DNA from: Novosphingobium sp. 9
Lineage (GTDB): Bacteria > Pseudomonadota > Alphaproteobacteria > Sphingomonadales > Sphingomonadaceae
Length of the DNA stretch: 64,000 nucleotides
Direction: 5' to 3'
Assembly: GCF_025340265.1 (NCBI RefSeq)
Contig: NZ_CP022707.1
Location: forward strand, 434,001-498,000
The translations under genes were made by a program, and so were the position numbers. Each line of letters begins with the position of its first letter. Within the stretch, counting starts at the first letter, position 1. The notes under the pieces are model-generated. The model saw only the letters and a program-made list of their open reading frames with translations. It did no database searches and was not told the origin of the DNA. Positions 19,979 to 28,866 of this stretch are shown piece by piece.

Positions 19979-21031
19979 ATGGTACGCATGCACGGGAACA
20001 TTTACGAGTTCGAAGCGCTGCCGTCCTTCGGTGAGCCGCTGCTGCGCAGCCTGCCCGGAACCGTCCGGCGGCCTCTGCGCGGACGTGCCGTGCCGCTCGT
20101 CGGCATCATCCGCAATCCCCGCAGTCACCGCAACAAGGGCCTCGCGCCCGAGATGGAAGACTGCTCGAACATCCTCACCGAGACTCCGCGTGAGCGTGAG
20201 GACCTGCGTGACAGCCTCACCCGCTTCGCGCGTCGCGGTATCGACTATCTGGTGGTCGATGGCGGCGACGGCACCGTTCGCGACGTGCTGACCTGCGGCG
20301 CCAGCGTCTATGGCGACGACTGGCCGACGCTGATCATCCTGCCCAAGGGCAAGACCAACGCACTGGCGGTCGACCTCGGCCTGCCCACGCACTGGTCGCT
20401 GGCCGAAGCCATGGCTGCCGCACACAAGGGCAACACGCTTACCCGTCGCCCGCTGCGCATGACCACGCGTGACGGTCGTCCAGCCTGCGTGCAGGGCTTC
20501 TTCATGGGCACCGGCGCGATCGCCGTGGGCACCGAAGCCGGACAGGAAGCGCATCGTCGCGGTATGTTCAACAGCTTTGCGGTGGGCCTGACGATCCTGT
20601 GGGGCATCGTCCAGGCACTGTTCGGCGGTGCCGGCAACCCCTGGCGTTCCAGCGTGCGCACCCGCATGGTCGATCGCGACACCGGTCGCGACGTGTCCTA
20701 TCGCGGCAATGGCCGCTGGACCGATCGCTACATGACGGTTGCCACCACCTTCGAGCGCTTCCCGATGAAGGTGCGCCCGTTCGGTCCGAACCCGGCACCC
20801 GGCCTGAAGATGGCGGTGATGGATTCGCCGCGCCGCTGGATCATGGCGCTGCTGCCGCTGCTGCTGACCGGCTTCTTTGCCAAGGCTTTCGAGAAGGCTG
20901 GCCTGCACCGTTTCAGCACGCGCGGCATGGACATGGATCTTGGCGGCAGCTTCATCCTCGATGGCGAGGCGTTCCCCGCCGGGCGCTATGCGCTGGAGGA
21001 AGGCCCGCAGCTGACGTTCGTCGTGCCCTGA
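19979..21031 (+). CDS. Diacylglycerol-kinase-type lipid kinase, possible ceramide kinase
   Basis: Encodes 350 residues. The catalytic domain of the DAGK/sphingosine-kinase superfamily is clear: the first loop is IRNPRSHRNKG, a variant of NPxSG, and the nucleotide loop is VDGGDGTVRDVL. A downstream ILPKGKTNALAVDLGLP is the family's 'PxGTxNxxA' block with lysine in place of glycine. A hydrophobic stretch near residues 278-292 (WIMALLPLLLTGFFAK) may dip into the membrane. The enzyme should phosphorylate a membrane lipid alcohol. In Caulobacter a related bacterial ceramide kinase (CerK) works in anionic sphingolipid synthesis; equivalence here is a hypothesis. An ATG at 19988 is an alternative start. 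The next two genes follow on the same strand. Confidence 0.83.
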   Translation: MVRMHGNIYEFEALPSFGEPLLRSLPGTVRRPLRGRAVPLVGIIRNPRSHRNKGLAPEMEDCSNILTETPREREDLRDSLTRFARRGIDYLVVDGGDGTVRDVLTCGASVYGDDWPTLIILPKGKTNALAVDLGLPTHWSLAEAMAAAHKGNTLTRRPLRMTTRDGRPACVQGFFMGTGAIAVGTEAGQEAHRRGMFNSFAVGLTILWGIVQALFGGAGNPWRSSVRTRMVDRDTGRDVSYRGNGRWTDRYMTVATTFERFPMKVRPFGPNPAPGLKMAVMDSPRRWIMALLPLLLTGFFAKAFEKAGLHRFSTRGMDMDLGGSFILDGEAFPAGRYALEEGPQLTFVVP

Positions 21032-21078
21032 GCACGCGGGCGGCGCACGGACAACGGTTCTTACGGGGCATTACCATC

Positions 21079-22002
21079 ATGAGCGAGGATCTCGTCGAGC
21101 GCATCGCGATCGGCCTGAACCGGTCGATCCTGCCTGACGTGCGCGCCTTCGCGGGCCGACTGGCAGGCCAGACTGCAACCGAAGGCCCGGCCGCAGGCGT
21201 GCTGTTCTACGGCTCGAACCTGCGCACCGGCTCGCTCGAAGGTGTGCTCGATTTCTACGTGCTCACCGATGGGCCGGTGGAAAGCGGCATCTGGCCGCGT
21301 GTCAGCTATCACGAATGGAACATCGGCGCGCAGACCCTGCGCGCCAAGGTCGCGACGATGACGCTGGCCACTTTCCGCGAGGCGGCGGGCGGCAACCTGC
21401 TCGACACCACGATCTGGGCGCGCTTCGTCCAGCCTTCGGGCCTTGCCTGGGCACGCAGCGAGCGCGACGGCGCCGAGATCGCCCAGGCCGTGGCCGGCGC
21501 GGCCCGCACTGCCGGTCGTCTGGCGGTGGCCCTCGGCCCCGAAGTCGGCACGCCCGAGGATTACTGGCGCGCGCTGTTCCGCGCGACCTATGCCGCGGAA
21601 TTCCGCGTCGAGAAGCCGGGGCGCGAGGATTCGATCCTCTCGGTCAACCGCGAGCATTTCGACGGCCTGCTGCGCGTCGCCCTGCTCGATGCCGGGATCG
21701 GTGTCGCCGATGCCGGTGAGGATGGCCATCACGATGCCCTGATGCGCCCGCTGATGGGCACGCCCGAGCGCGTCGCCACGCTGCGCTGGTGGCGCAAGCG
21801 CCGCCGTATCGGCAAGGGCTACAACGCCGTCCGGCTGGTCCGCGCCTCGACCACGTTCGAGGGCGCCGCGCGCTATGCCGCCTGGAAAATCGAGCGCCAT
21901 ACCGGCGTGCCGATCCACATCACCCCATGGCGCGAAAAGCATCCCGTCCTTGCAGCCCCCGGTGTGCTCTGGCAGGTGTGGCGCGCCCGGCATCGCGGGT
22001 GA
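21079..22002 (+). CDS. Tam41/Mmp37-like nucleotidyltransferase-fold protein, function unproven
   Basis: Encodes 307 residues. It starts at the ATG 47 bases after the kinase stop. The block LFYGSNLRTGSLEGVLDFYVL looks like a polymerase-beta-type nucleotide pocket with one acidic residue after a G-S pair (the first part is LFYGSNLRTG, the second VLDFYVLTD). A second block, LRAKVATMTLATF...DTTIWARFVQPSGLAW, resembles the 'KYG...W...YLAGRLQKP' region of mitochondrial Tam41, which makes CDP-diacylglycerol from phosphatidate and CTP. I see this by eye only. If true, it would turn the phospholipid made by the upstream kinase into a CDP-lipid. Without that match it is an unknown cytoplasmic protein in a lipid operon. 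Confidence 0.6.
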   Translation: MSEDLVERIAIGLNRSILPDVRAFAGRLAGQTATEGPAAGVLFYGSNLRTGSLEGVLDFYVLTDGPVESGIWPRVSYHEWNIGAQTLRAKVATMTLATFREAAGGNLLDTTIWARFVQPSGLAWARSERDGAEIAQAVAGAARTAGRLAVALGPEVGTPEDYWRALFRATYAAEFRVEKPGREDSILSVNREHFDGLLRVALLDAGIGVADAGEDGHHDALMRPLMGTPERVATLRWWRKRRRIGKGYNAVRLVRASTTFEGAARYAAWKIERHTGVPIHITPWREKHPVLAAPGVLWQVWRARHRG

Positions 22003-22018
22003 CTTTCCCGTGCCCGAG

Positions 22019-22858
22019 ATGACCCCCGACCAGATGCCTTCCGAGATTGACACTGACGCCGAAACCGCAGCGGCATCGCAATCGCTTCCCGGCGCGCTGA
22101 TTCTGGCCGGGCAGCGCCCCGGCAAGCCCGACCCCGTGGCCGTGGCCGAAGGCATTTCCAGCAAGGCGCTGGCGCTGCTCGAAGGGCGCCCGATGCTCTC
22201 GCACGTCGTCACCGCGCTGCGCGAGGCGGGGATCGCGCGTATCGCCGTGGCCGCCAACGATCCCGGCGTACGCCTGATGGCCGAGCGCCTCGGCTGCGAA
22301 CTGCTCGCTGCCGAAGCCGGGCCGAGCGCCAGCGTGGCCTCCGCTTTCGCGACGATGGGCGCGCCCCTGCTTGTCACCACCGCCGATCACGCGCTGCTGC
22401 GCCCGGAATGGGTACTCGATTTTCTGGCCGACGCACCCGAAGATGCCGATGTCGCCGTGCTGCTGGCCCGCAAGGACGCGGTCGAGGAGGCCATGCCCGG
22501 CGCCAAGCGCACCTACCTCAAGTTCGCCGATGGCGACTGGTCGGGCTGCAACCTGTTCCTGCTGAACTCCGATGCCGCGCAGCACGCGATCGACACCTGG
22601 CAGCAGGTGGAAGCCGACCGCAAGCGCCCCTGGCGGATCGCCTTCCGGCTCGGGCTGGGCACGCTTTTCAGCTACAAGGCAGGTCGCCTGACGCTGGCGG
22701 CGATGCTGGAGCGACTGGGCCACCGCGTCGGCGTGGAAGCGCATCTGGTGGCTGCGCGCGATGGCCTTGCCGCCGTCGACGTCGACAAGCCTTCCGACCT
22801 CGTCGATGCCCGCGCGATCATGGCCGCCCGCGCGGCACGGGCCCGCAAGCGCCTGTAA
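22019..22858 (+). CDS. Nucleotidyltransferase family protein (NTP-transferase/MobA-like fold)
   Basis: Encodes 279 residues. After a short polar head comes GALILAGQRPGKPDP, then SSKALALLEGRPMLSHVV, the sugar-nucleotidyltransferase pattern LAGxRxG ... K-A-L-x-x-L-x-G-x-P-M-L-x-H. LLVTTADHALLRPE stands where the metal-binding aspartate motif is found in the family, and AVDVDKPSDLVDAR near the end is also typical. These enzymes activate a phospho-compound with CTP, GTP or UTP. The gene lies 16 bases after the Tam41-like gene. Making a CDP-activated headgroup for the CDP-alcohol phosphatidyltransferase is the simplest role, and a phosphoglycerate cytidylyltransferase (Caulobacter CpgD) is one known precedent. 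Confidence 0.8.
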   Translation: MTPDQMPSEIDTDAETAAASQSLPGALILAGQRPGKPDPVAVAEGISSKALALLEGRPMLSHVVTALREAGIARIAVAANDPGVRLMAERLGCELLAAEAGPSASVASAFATMGAPLLVTTADHALLRPEWVLDFLADAPEDADVAVLLARKDAVEEAMPGAKRTYLKFADGDWSGCNLFLLNSDAAQHAIDTWQQVEADRKRPWRIAFRLGLGTLFSYKAGRLTLAAMLERLGHRVGVEAHLVAARDGLAAVDVDKPSDLVDARAIMAARAARARKRL

Positions 22859-22884
22859 GGGAACGAGCCTTTCGATCAGACTGG

Positions 22885-22905
22885 CCGATCCGGTCAACCG
22901 ATCGG
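22885..22905. terminator. Hairpin between convergent genes, possible terminator
   Basis: CCGATC (22885-22890) pairs with GATCGG (22900-22905), and an inner GGT/ACC extends the stem with one bulge. It lies in the 62-base gap between the nucleotidyltransferase and the convergent DUF2141 gene. There is no T-tract on either side, so it may be only a weak or factor-assisted terminator. Confidence 0.3.
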
Positions 22906-22920
22906 ACTGGCTCATTCTCC

Positions 22921-23427
22921 TCACATATACTTCATCGTCACCCGGATCGACTTCACGCCCGGCCCTACCGGCACGCCGACCTTGGTGTAGCTCGGCTTGC
23001 CGAGGTTGAAGATGTTGATCGAGGGGTTGTTCGACATCGCCCCGCCATCGGTAGAGATATCGGTCTTGCCGTTGCCGTTCACGTCATGGCGCACGGCGAC
23101 GGCATAGGTCCCCGGCCCCGGCATCGGCAGGCAGAAGGTCATCGTCCCGGCATGCGCGGGCACCTCGATACGGTTGATCCACTTGCCGGTCTTGAGCCAG
23201 TCATCCGCCGTATCGCGATAGCTCTGAATGCGCAGCTTGCCTTCGGACGACTTCACACCGTCCACCGTCACCATCAGCGCGGGGCCGGACCCCGCATTGC
23301 AGCGGCTCATCTCGTTGCGGATTTCCTGATGGTCGCCCGCCGCCTCGGCGGTGGCGGCAAAGCCGCCCGCAAGGCCAAGCGTGGTCACGCCGCACACCAG
23401 CGCGGTCTTGTACATCGTTCGCGTCAT
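22921..23427 (-). CDS. DUF2141 periplasmic protein
   Basis: Encodes 168 residues. A signal peptide (TALVCGVTTLGLAGGFAATAEA) precedes a beta-sandwich domain of the DUF2141 family. The block GTYAVAVRHDVNGNGKTD is the family hallmark and also resembles a calcium-binding loop (D-x-N-x-N-G-K-x-D). Function is unknown for the family. The start at 23427 gives the signal peptide. Three cysteines are present, one in MSRCNAGSG just after the signal. It has no operon partner in the window; rpe is divergent 241 bases away, and that gap shows nothing I can name. Confidence 0.85.
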   Translation of the reverse strand: MTRTMYKTALVCGVTTLGLAGGFAATAEAAGDHQEIRNEMSRCNAGSGPALMVTVDGVKSSEGKLRIQSYRDTADDWLKTGKWINRIEVPAHAGTMTFCLPMPGPGTYAVAVRHDVNGNGKTDISTDGGAMSNNPSINIFNLGKPSYTKVGVPVGPGVKSIRVTMKYM

Positions 23428-23668
23428 CGCAGCCTTTTTGGTCTCGTGCTTTGACCGGGCGCCTGCCCGGCTCTCCATAGGGGCCGCCTTGTGCCCGAAA
23501 GGCGGTGAATAGGCACTGAATTTTGCCGCAAGGTGTCCGACAGGTGTCCCATAGCGGATCGCAAGGCCGCCCGCGACACTACATGGCGTGTGGAAAACGG
23601 CGCTTCGACCGCTTGCCGCCCCCAGATGTTGCGGCCTATCGTCGATCTTCGAGGAGACTGCCTTTTCC

Positions 23669-24331
23669 ATGTCCGTACCCCTGATTTCCCCGTCGATCCT
23701 GTCCGCCGATTTCGCCAAACTGGGCGAGGAAGTCCGTGCCATCGACGAGGCCGGGGCAGACTGGGTCCACATCGACGTGATGGACGGCCACTTCGTGCCC
23801 AACATCACCATCGGCCCTGCCGTGGTGAAGGCGCTGCGCCCGCACTCGGCCAAGCCCTTCGACGTCCACCTGATGATCTCGCCGGTGGACACCTACCTTG
23901 AGGCCTTCGCCGAGGCCGGGGCCGACTACATCACGGTTCACCCCGAGGCCGGTCCGCATATCCACCGCACGGTGCAGACGATCCGCAATCTGGGCAAGAA
24001 GGCCGGCGTCTCGCTGAACCCCGGCACGCCTGCCAAAATGCTCGACTACCTGATCGACGATATCGATCTGGTGCTGATCATGAGCGTGAACCCCGGCTTC
24101 GGCGGGCAGAGCTTCATCTCCAGCCAGCTTCGCAAGATCGAGGCGGTGCGCAAGATGATCGACAAGTCGGGCCGCGATATCCGCCTCGAAGTCGATGGCG
24201 GCGTCGATGCGAGGACCGCGCCGCTGTGCGTCGATGCGGGCGCCGACGTGCTGGTCGCAGGCTCGGCCACCTTCAAGGGCGGGCCGGACTGCTACGCCGG
24301 CAACATCCGCACGCTTAAAGGCCTCGCGTAA
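23669..24331 (+). CDS. rpe: Ribulose-phosphate 3-epimerase
   Basis: Encodes 220 residues, a TIM barrel of normal family length. It interconverts ribulose-5-phosphate and xylulose-5-phosphate in the pentose phosphate cycle. The N-terminal [16 protein letters not shown], the metal motif [26 protein letters not shown] and the phosphate-binding LEVDGGV and VAGSATF are all present. The start at 23669 is the family start. The heparinase-like gene begins two bases after the stop, so the two are co-transcribed. Confidence 0.96.
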   Translation: MSVPLISPSILSADFAKLGEEVRAIDEAGADWVHIDVMDGHFVPNITIGPAVVKALRPHSAKPFDVHLMISPVDTYLEAFAEAGADYITVHPEAGPHIHRTVQTIRNLGKKAGVSLNPGTPAKMLDYLIDDIDLVLIMSVNPGFGGQSFISSQLRKIEAVRKMIDKSGRDIRLEVDGGVDARTAPLCVDAGADVLVAGSATFKGGPDCYAGNIRTLKGLA

Positions 24332-24333
24332 GC

Positions 24334-26226
24334 GTGGCCTCGGGCATCCTCTCGCGCGCTGTCAGGCGGAACCAGGAGGCAAGTTCGCCGGTTCCGCCCC
24401 TCGACGTGACTGCGGAGGATGACCTGACCCGTAACCCGGCGGACCCGCGCCTCACCAAGCTGCCCCCGGTCGAACCGGTCGCGCTCGACGGACTGGAGCC
24501 CGGCCGCGCGCTGGCGCTTGCCGATTTCGGCCCGCCGATGGTCGCACCGGGCGAACGGCTGCTGCGCATGGCCTATCGCCTCGGCCTGCCCGCCGCGCTG
24601 CTGAGCAATCCGCTGGGGCGTAGCAAGAAGCCGCGCGTCACGGCTACCGTGATCAACGCCGTTCCGGGCAATGCCGCCGCAGGCACGGCCCTTCGCGCCG
24701 GGCACTTCGTGATCCACGGCGCGCGAACCGCGATTGCCCAGATCGACTTCGCGGGCGCCCAGCGCGTCGCCCCGCCGCTGGAACGCTGCGTCCACAGCTT
24801 CGCCTGGCTCGCCGATCTCGACGCCTGCGGCGCGCGCGAACAGACCGCGCCGGTGGCAGAGCGCATTCTCGGCGCCTGGCTTCAGGCCAACCCCAAGGCA
24901 CCGGGCCGCCCCGGCAAAGGCCCCGCGTGGAGTGTGGGCAATACCGGCATGCGCCTGCTCAACTGGCTGAGCTTCGCGCCGCTGATCCTCTCGGGCGACA
25001 AGGCCTTCCGCTCGCGCGCGCTCGCCGCCATTGCCGAGACCGCACGCTGGCTCGATCGCAATGTCGGCAAGGCCGAGGATTCGCTCGCCGAAGTGGCGGG
25101 TTGGTGCGGCATCGTCGCCGCAGGGCTCCTGCTGCCAGAAGGCACCCCGCGCCGCCTCTATGGCGAGGCCGGGCTGATGAAGGCGCTGGGCGAGACCATC
25201 GGCGACGATGGCGGCGTGCTTTCGCGCAGTCCGCTGGCGCAGATGGAGGCGATCGCGCTGCTGGTGCGCCTGCGCAACTGCTATCAGGCGACCCGGCGCG
25301 ATCCGCCCGAGGCGATGGAGAACGTCATCGCCCTGCTGGTGCCGCCGCTGCTGGCGCTGTGCCACGGCGACGGTTCGCTGGGCAGCTGGCACGGCGGCTG
25401 GGCCGTCAGCGGCGCCGAGGTGGACGCGCTGGTCAAGGCCAGCGGCGTGCGAACCCGTCCCTTACGCGAAGTGCGCCAGTGGGGCTACCAGCGCGTCGCG
25501 GCACACCGCACAATCCTCCAGTTCGACACCGCCCCGCCGCCGATGCCGGGGCAGGCCCGCTCGGGCTGTGCCTCCACCCTCGCCTTCGAGCTGTCGCACA
25601 GCGGCGAGCGGATCATCGTCAACTGCGGCGGCGCAGCCAGCGGCGGCGGGCTCGTTCCCGTGCGGCTGGAGCAGGGCCTACGCGCCACCGCCGCGCACTC
25701 GACGCTGACGCTAGACGATGCCAACTCCACCGCCGTCCTGATCAACGGCGTGATCGGCCAGGGCGTCAGCATGGTCGATATCGACCGCAAGACGCTGCAG
25801 GCCGAGAGTGGCGGCAACGCCACCCGGTTGGAGGCCAGCCACAACGGCTATGCCGCGCGCTATGGCCTCACCCACAAGCGCATCCTGATCCTGCGCGACG
25901 ACGGCAGCGAGCTGCGCGGCGAAGACCTGCTGGTGCCCGCCGCGCGCAAGGGCAAGCGCGGCCGCATCGGCTTCGCCATCCGCTTTCACCTCGGCGCAGG
26001 CGTCACCGTGGCCCCGGTCGAGGACAAGCAGGGTGCCAGCCTGCAGCTGCCCGACGGCAGCCTGTGGATGTTCCGCATCGGCAGCGGCGTGGGCGAAGTC
26101 GCCATCGAGGATTCGCTGTGGGTCGACGGGCAGGGCCGCCCGCAGGCCACGCAGCAACTGGTGATCGAAGGCATGGTCTCGCGCGGCGGCGGCTCGTTCG
26201 GCTGGCTGTTCAAGAAGGTGGGTTGA
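24334..26226 (+). CDS. Heparinase II/III family protein
   Basis: Encodes 630 residues, starting at a GTG two bases after rpe. The N-terminal half is an alpha/alpha toroid (NTGMRLLNWLSF, WCGIVAAGLLLPEG). The C-terminal half is the heparinase II/III beta-sandwich: SGCASTLAFELSHSGERIIVNCG and HSTLTLDDANSTAVLI match the family core, and HNGYAARYGLTHKR carries the usual tyrosine and histidine. Some members are polysaccharide lyases, but this form has no signal peptide and is found next to rpe and purH in sphingomonads, so its true substrate is unknown. Intact, with strong GC codon bias. Confidence 0.85.
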   Translation: MASGILSRAVRRNQEASSPVPPLDVTAEDDLTRNPADPRLTKLPPVEPVALDGLEPGRALALADFGPPMVAPGERLLRMAYRLGLPAALLSNPLGRSKKPRVTATVINAVPGNAAAGTALRAGHFVIHGARTAIAQIDFAGAQRVAPPLERCVHSFAWLADLDACGAREQTAPVAERILGAWLQANPKAPGRPGKGPAWSVGNTGMRLLNWLSFAPLILSGDKAFRSRALAAIAETARWLDRNVGKAEDSLAEVAGWCGIVAAGLLLPEGTPRRLYGEAGLMKALGETIGDDGGVLSRSPLAQMEAIALLVRLRNCYQATRRDPPEAMENVIALLVPPLLALCHGDGSLGSWHGGWAVSGAEVDALVKASGVRTRPLREVRQWGYQRVAAHRTILQFDTAPPPMPGQARSGCASTLAFELSHSGERIIVNCGGAASGGGLVPVRLEQGLRATAAHSTLTLDDANSTAVLINGVIGQGVSMVDIDRKTLQAESGGNATRLEASHNGYAARYGLTHKRILILRDDGSELRGEDLLVPAARKGKRGRIGFAIRFHLGAGVTVAPVEDKQGASLQLPDGSLWMFRIGSGVGEVAIEDSLWVDGQGRPQATQQLVIEGMVSRGGGSFGWLFKKVG

Positions 26227-26232
26227 GGGGGC

Positions 26233-26502
26233 ATGCCCTCGATGCATGTCCTCTACATCGGAATACTGGTTGTGGCCGCAATCGCGTGGCTGGTTCAGGG
26301 CAGAATTGCCCCGAAAAAGCTGCTCGCGACCGGCACATGCTGCTTCATACTGTCGCTGACGATGGCGGCCCTCGCCTATCCTTACGCGACGGTTCTAAGC
26401 GACGCCGCGATAATGGTCTACGTTCTGGTCTGTGGATGGCTCGGTATGCTTGGCGTGTTGCTTGCGGTGCCCGCAGCGTCGCTTCTATTCTTCAAGCGAT
26501 AG
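26233..26502 (+). CDS. Small membrane protein, three predicted helices
   Basis: Encodes 89 residues with three hydrophobic segments (LYIGILVVAAIAWLV, ATGTCCFILSLTMAALAYPYA, MVYVLVCGWLGMLGVLLAV). It has a short basic linker QGRIAPKK after the first. It starts seven bases after the heparinase-like stop. Base composition is clearly less GC-rich than both flanks, and the segment ends beside a palindromic repeat, so it may have been inserted between the heparinase-like gene and purH. I do not recognise a family. Confidence 0.5.
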   Translation: MPSMHVLYIGILVVAAIAWLVQGRIAPKKLLATGTCCFILSLTMAALAYPYATVLSDAAIMVYVLVCGWLGMLGVLLAVPAASLLFFKR

Positions 26503-26529
26503 AAGCCGCAAAATCGCCCCTCCCACATC

Positions 26530-26607
26530 CGTCTTCCCGGCGCAGGCCGGGATCGTCGTAAGCGCAGTACAACCTTTCGAGCGATCCTCGCCTGCGCCGG
26601 GATGACG
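26530..26607. repeat. REP-like extragenic palindrome
   Basis: Two arms of about 28 bases face each other: CGTCTTCCCGGCGCAGGCCG (from 26530) and, read on the minus strand from 26607, CGTCATCCCGGCGCAGGCGA. About 20 bases separate them. The pattern is that of the dispersed 'CGTCATCCCGGCGCAGGC' palindromes common between genes in sphingomonads. This is the only copy I see here. The rest of the 312-base gap 26503-26814 upstream of purH holds no gene I can support. Confidence 0.7.
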
Positions 26608-26814
26608 CCTTATTGCGATCTCCCGTTGCCCGATGCATCGCATCGCGCCACAACCGCCACGGTGGGACGCTTTTGCGCGCGACTCGGGGTTGCCCGAATG
26701 TGGCCCACCGCATAAAGCGCCCAAAAAAGCCCGTTCCGTCGTTCCCAGAGGTTTCGTCGTGCAGGACGATCCCGGTGGACCGCGCCCTTCGCATTCGAAA
26801 AGGCCTCTTCCCGC

Positions 26815-28405
26815 ATGACCGATACCGTCCAGATCCGCCGCGCCCTGCTTTCGGTTTCCGACAAGACCGGGCTTGCCACGCTCGGCAAGGCGCTCAGCGA
26901 TCGCGGGGTTGAGCTGGTCTCGACCGGCGGCACCGCCAAGGCGCTGCGCGATGCCGGACTGACGGTGAAGGACATCTCCGAAATCACCGACTTCCCGAGA
27001 TGATGGACGGTCGCGTCAAGACGCTGCACCCCAAGGTCCACGGCGGACTGCTGGCGGTGCGCGACAATCCCGAGCACGCCAAGGCCATGGCCGACCACGA
27101 GATCGGCGCGATCGATCTGGTGATCGTCAACCTCTACCCCTTCGAGGCGACCGTCGCCAAGGGGGCTGACCGCGACACCATTATCGAGAACATCGACATC
27201 GGCGGCCCCTCGATGGTGCGTTCGGCGGCGAAGAACCACGCCTATGTCACCATCGTCACCGACCCGGTTGATTACGAGGGCCTGCTGGTCGAACTGGAAG
27301 CCACGGACGGCGGCACCACGCTGGCCTTCCGCAAGCTGATGGCCGCGCGCGCCTTCGCGCAGACCGCCGCCTACGATTCGATGATCTCGCAGTGGTTCGC
27401 CTTCGCCGATCAGGGGCTTGAGTTCCCCGAGATGCTCAGCGTCAACGGTCGCCTCTCGACCACGCTGCGCTATGGCGAAAACCCGCACCAGAAGGCCGCG
27501 CTCTACACCCCCGTCGGCCCCTTCACCAAGGGTCTCGCACAAGGCGAGCAGATCCAGGGCAAGGAGCTGTCCTACAACAACTACAACGATGCCGACGCCG
27601 CCTTCGAGCTGGCTGCCGAGTTCCGCGGCCAGAAGCCTGCGGTGGTCATCGTCAAGCACGCCAACCCTGCGGCGTGGCGCAGGGCGACAGCCTGCTGGAC
27701 GCTTGGGAAGGCGCGCTGGCCTGTGACGACGTTTCGGCCTTCGGCGGCATCGTCGCGGTGAACCAGACGCTCGATGGCCCCACCGCCGAAGCGATCTGCA
27801 AGATCTTCACCGAAGTCGTCGTCGCGCCCGATGCCGACGAGGAAGCACGCAAATTCTTCGCCAAAAAGAAGAACCTGCGCCTACTGCTGACCGGCGAACT
27901 GCCCGATCCGCGTCGTGGCGGCCTGACCGTCAAGCCGATCACCGGCGGGCTGCTGGTGCAGGGCCGCGACAACGGCGCCATCGGCTTCGACGATCTCAAG
28001 GTCGTGACCAAGCGCGCGCCGACCGACGCCGAACTGCGCGACTGTCTGTTCGCCTGGACCGTGGCCCGCCATGTCAAGTCGAACGCGATCGTCTATGCCA
28101 AGGATGGCGTCACCGCCGGGATCGGCGCGGGCCAGATGAACCGCCGCGACAGCTCGCGCATCGCCGCGATGAAGGCCGCCGAAGCGGCCGAGAAGTTCGG
28201 CTGGGCACAGGCGCGCACGGTCGGCTCGGCGGTCGCCTCGGACGCGTTCTTCCCCTTCGCCGATGGCCTGCTGGCCGCTGCCGAAGCGGGCGCCACCGCC
28301 GTGATCCAGCCGGGCGGCTCGATCCGCGACGACGAAGTGATCGCCGCTGCCGACGAGGCGGGTCTGGCGATGGTCTTCACCGGCATGCGCCACTTCAAGC
28401 ACTGA
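26815..28405 (+). CDS. purH: Bifunctional AICAR transformylase/IMP cyclohydrolase (two frameshifts as read)
   Basis: Last two steps of IMP synthesis: formyl transfer to AICAR, then ring closure. Repaired length is 530 residues, normal for PurH. The cyclohydrolase (MGS) domain starts with [13 protein letters not shown] and [10 protein letters not shown]. The frame breaks at 26994-26996, where one C is missing from TTCCCCGAG ([14 protein letters not shown] is restored), and at 27665-27667, where one C is missing from AACCCCTGC ([13 protein letters not shown] is restored). The transformylase domain with [13 protein letters not shown] and the C-terminal GMRHFKH are intact. Both breaks sit in runs of four C in strongly conserved blocks, so an assembly error is much more likely than loss of the gene. 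Confidence 0.93.
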
Positions 28406-28453
28406 TCGGACAGCGCAGGGCCGAAATCGCCTGACAGGAATTCAGGGGACACC

Positions 28454-28663
28454 ATGGACGTATCGGGACTCGGCGGACTGCTCGCACTGGCCTTTCTGGC
28501 CGGGCTGATGAGCGCCGCCGTGCTCCTGCGTTCGGGCCGCCTGCGTTCGCGCCGCCGCATGATCGCGGCGGCGGCGCTGCCGTTTATCTGCCTCGGCGTG
28601 CCGCTGGCATTGCTGGTCGTGGCCGCTGTATTTGGCGGCCTGATGCGCTGGATTTCGGCGTAA
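28454..28663 (+). CDS. Small membrane protein, two helices
   Basis: Encodes 69 residues: a first helix [19 protein letters not shown], a highly basic loop ([10 protein letters not shown]) and a second helix [21 protein letters not shown]. It starts 48 bases after purH, on the same strand, and has window-typical codon use. The basic loop between two helices suggests both ends face the periplasm. No family recognised. Confidence 0.6.
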   Translation: MDVSGLGGLLALAFLAGLMSAAVLLRSGRLRSRRRMIAAAALPFICLGVPLALLVVAAVFGGLMRWISA

Positions 28664-28866
28664 GAGTCAAAAAGGGCGGGTTCTCTAGGACTTGTTCATG
28701 ACGGTTCGCCGACAGGTTCCCTCAGCCTGCCGCAGTGCACAAACATTTCGACGCAAGCGCAACTCCACGTGCCGATAATTCACTGGACTGAAAGGGTCGA
28801 AAGTCCAAATGGGCCGCGAGCGCACCGCAGTGCACGCTCGCACATGCAACCATCTGGACACGAATA

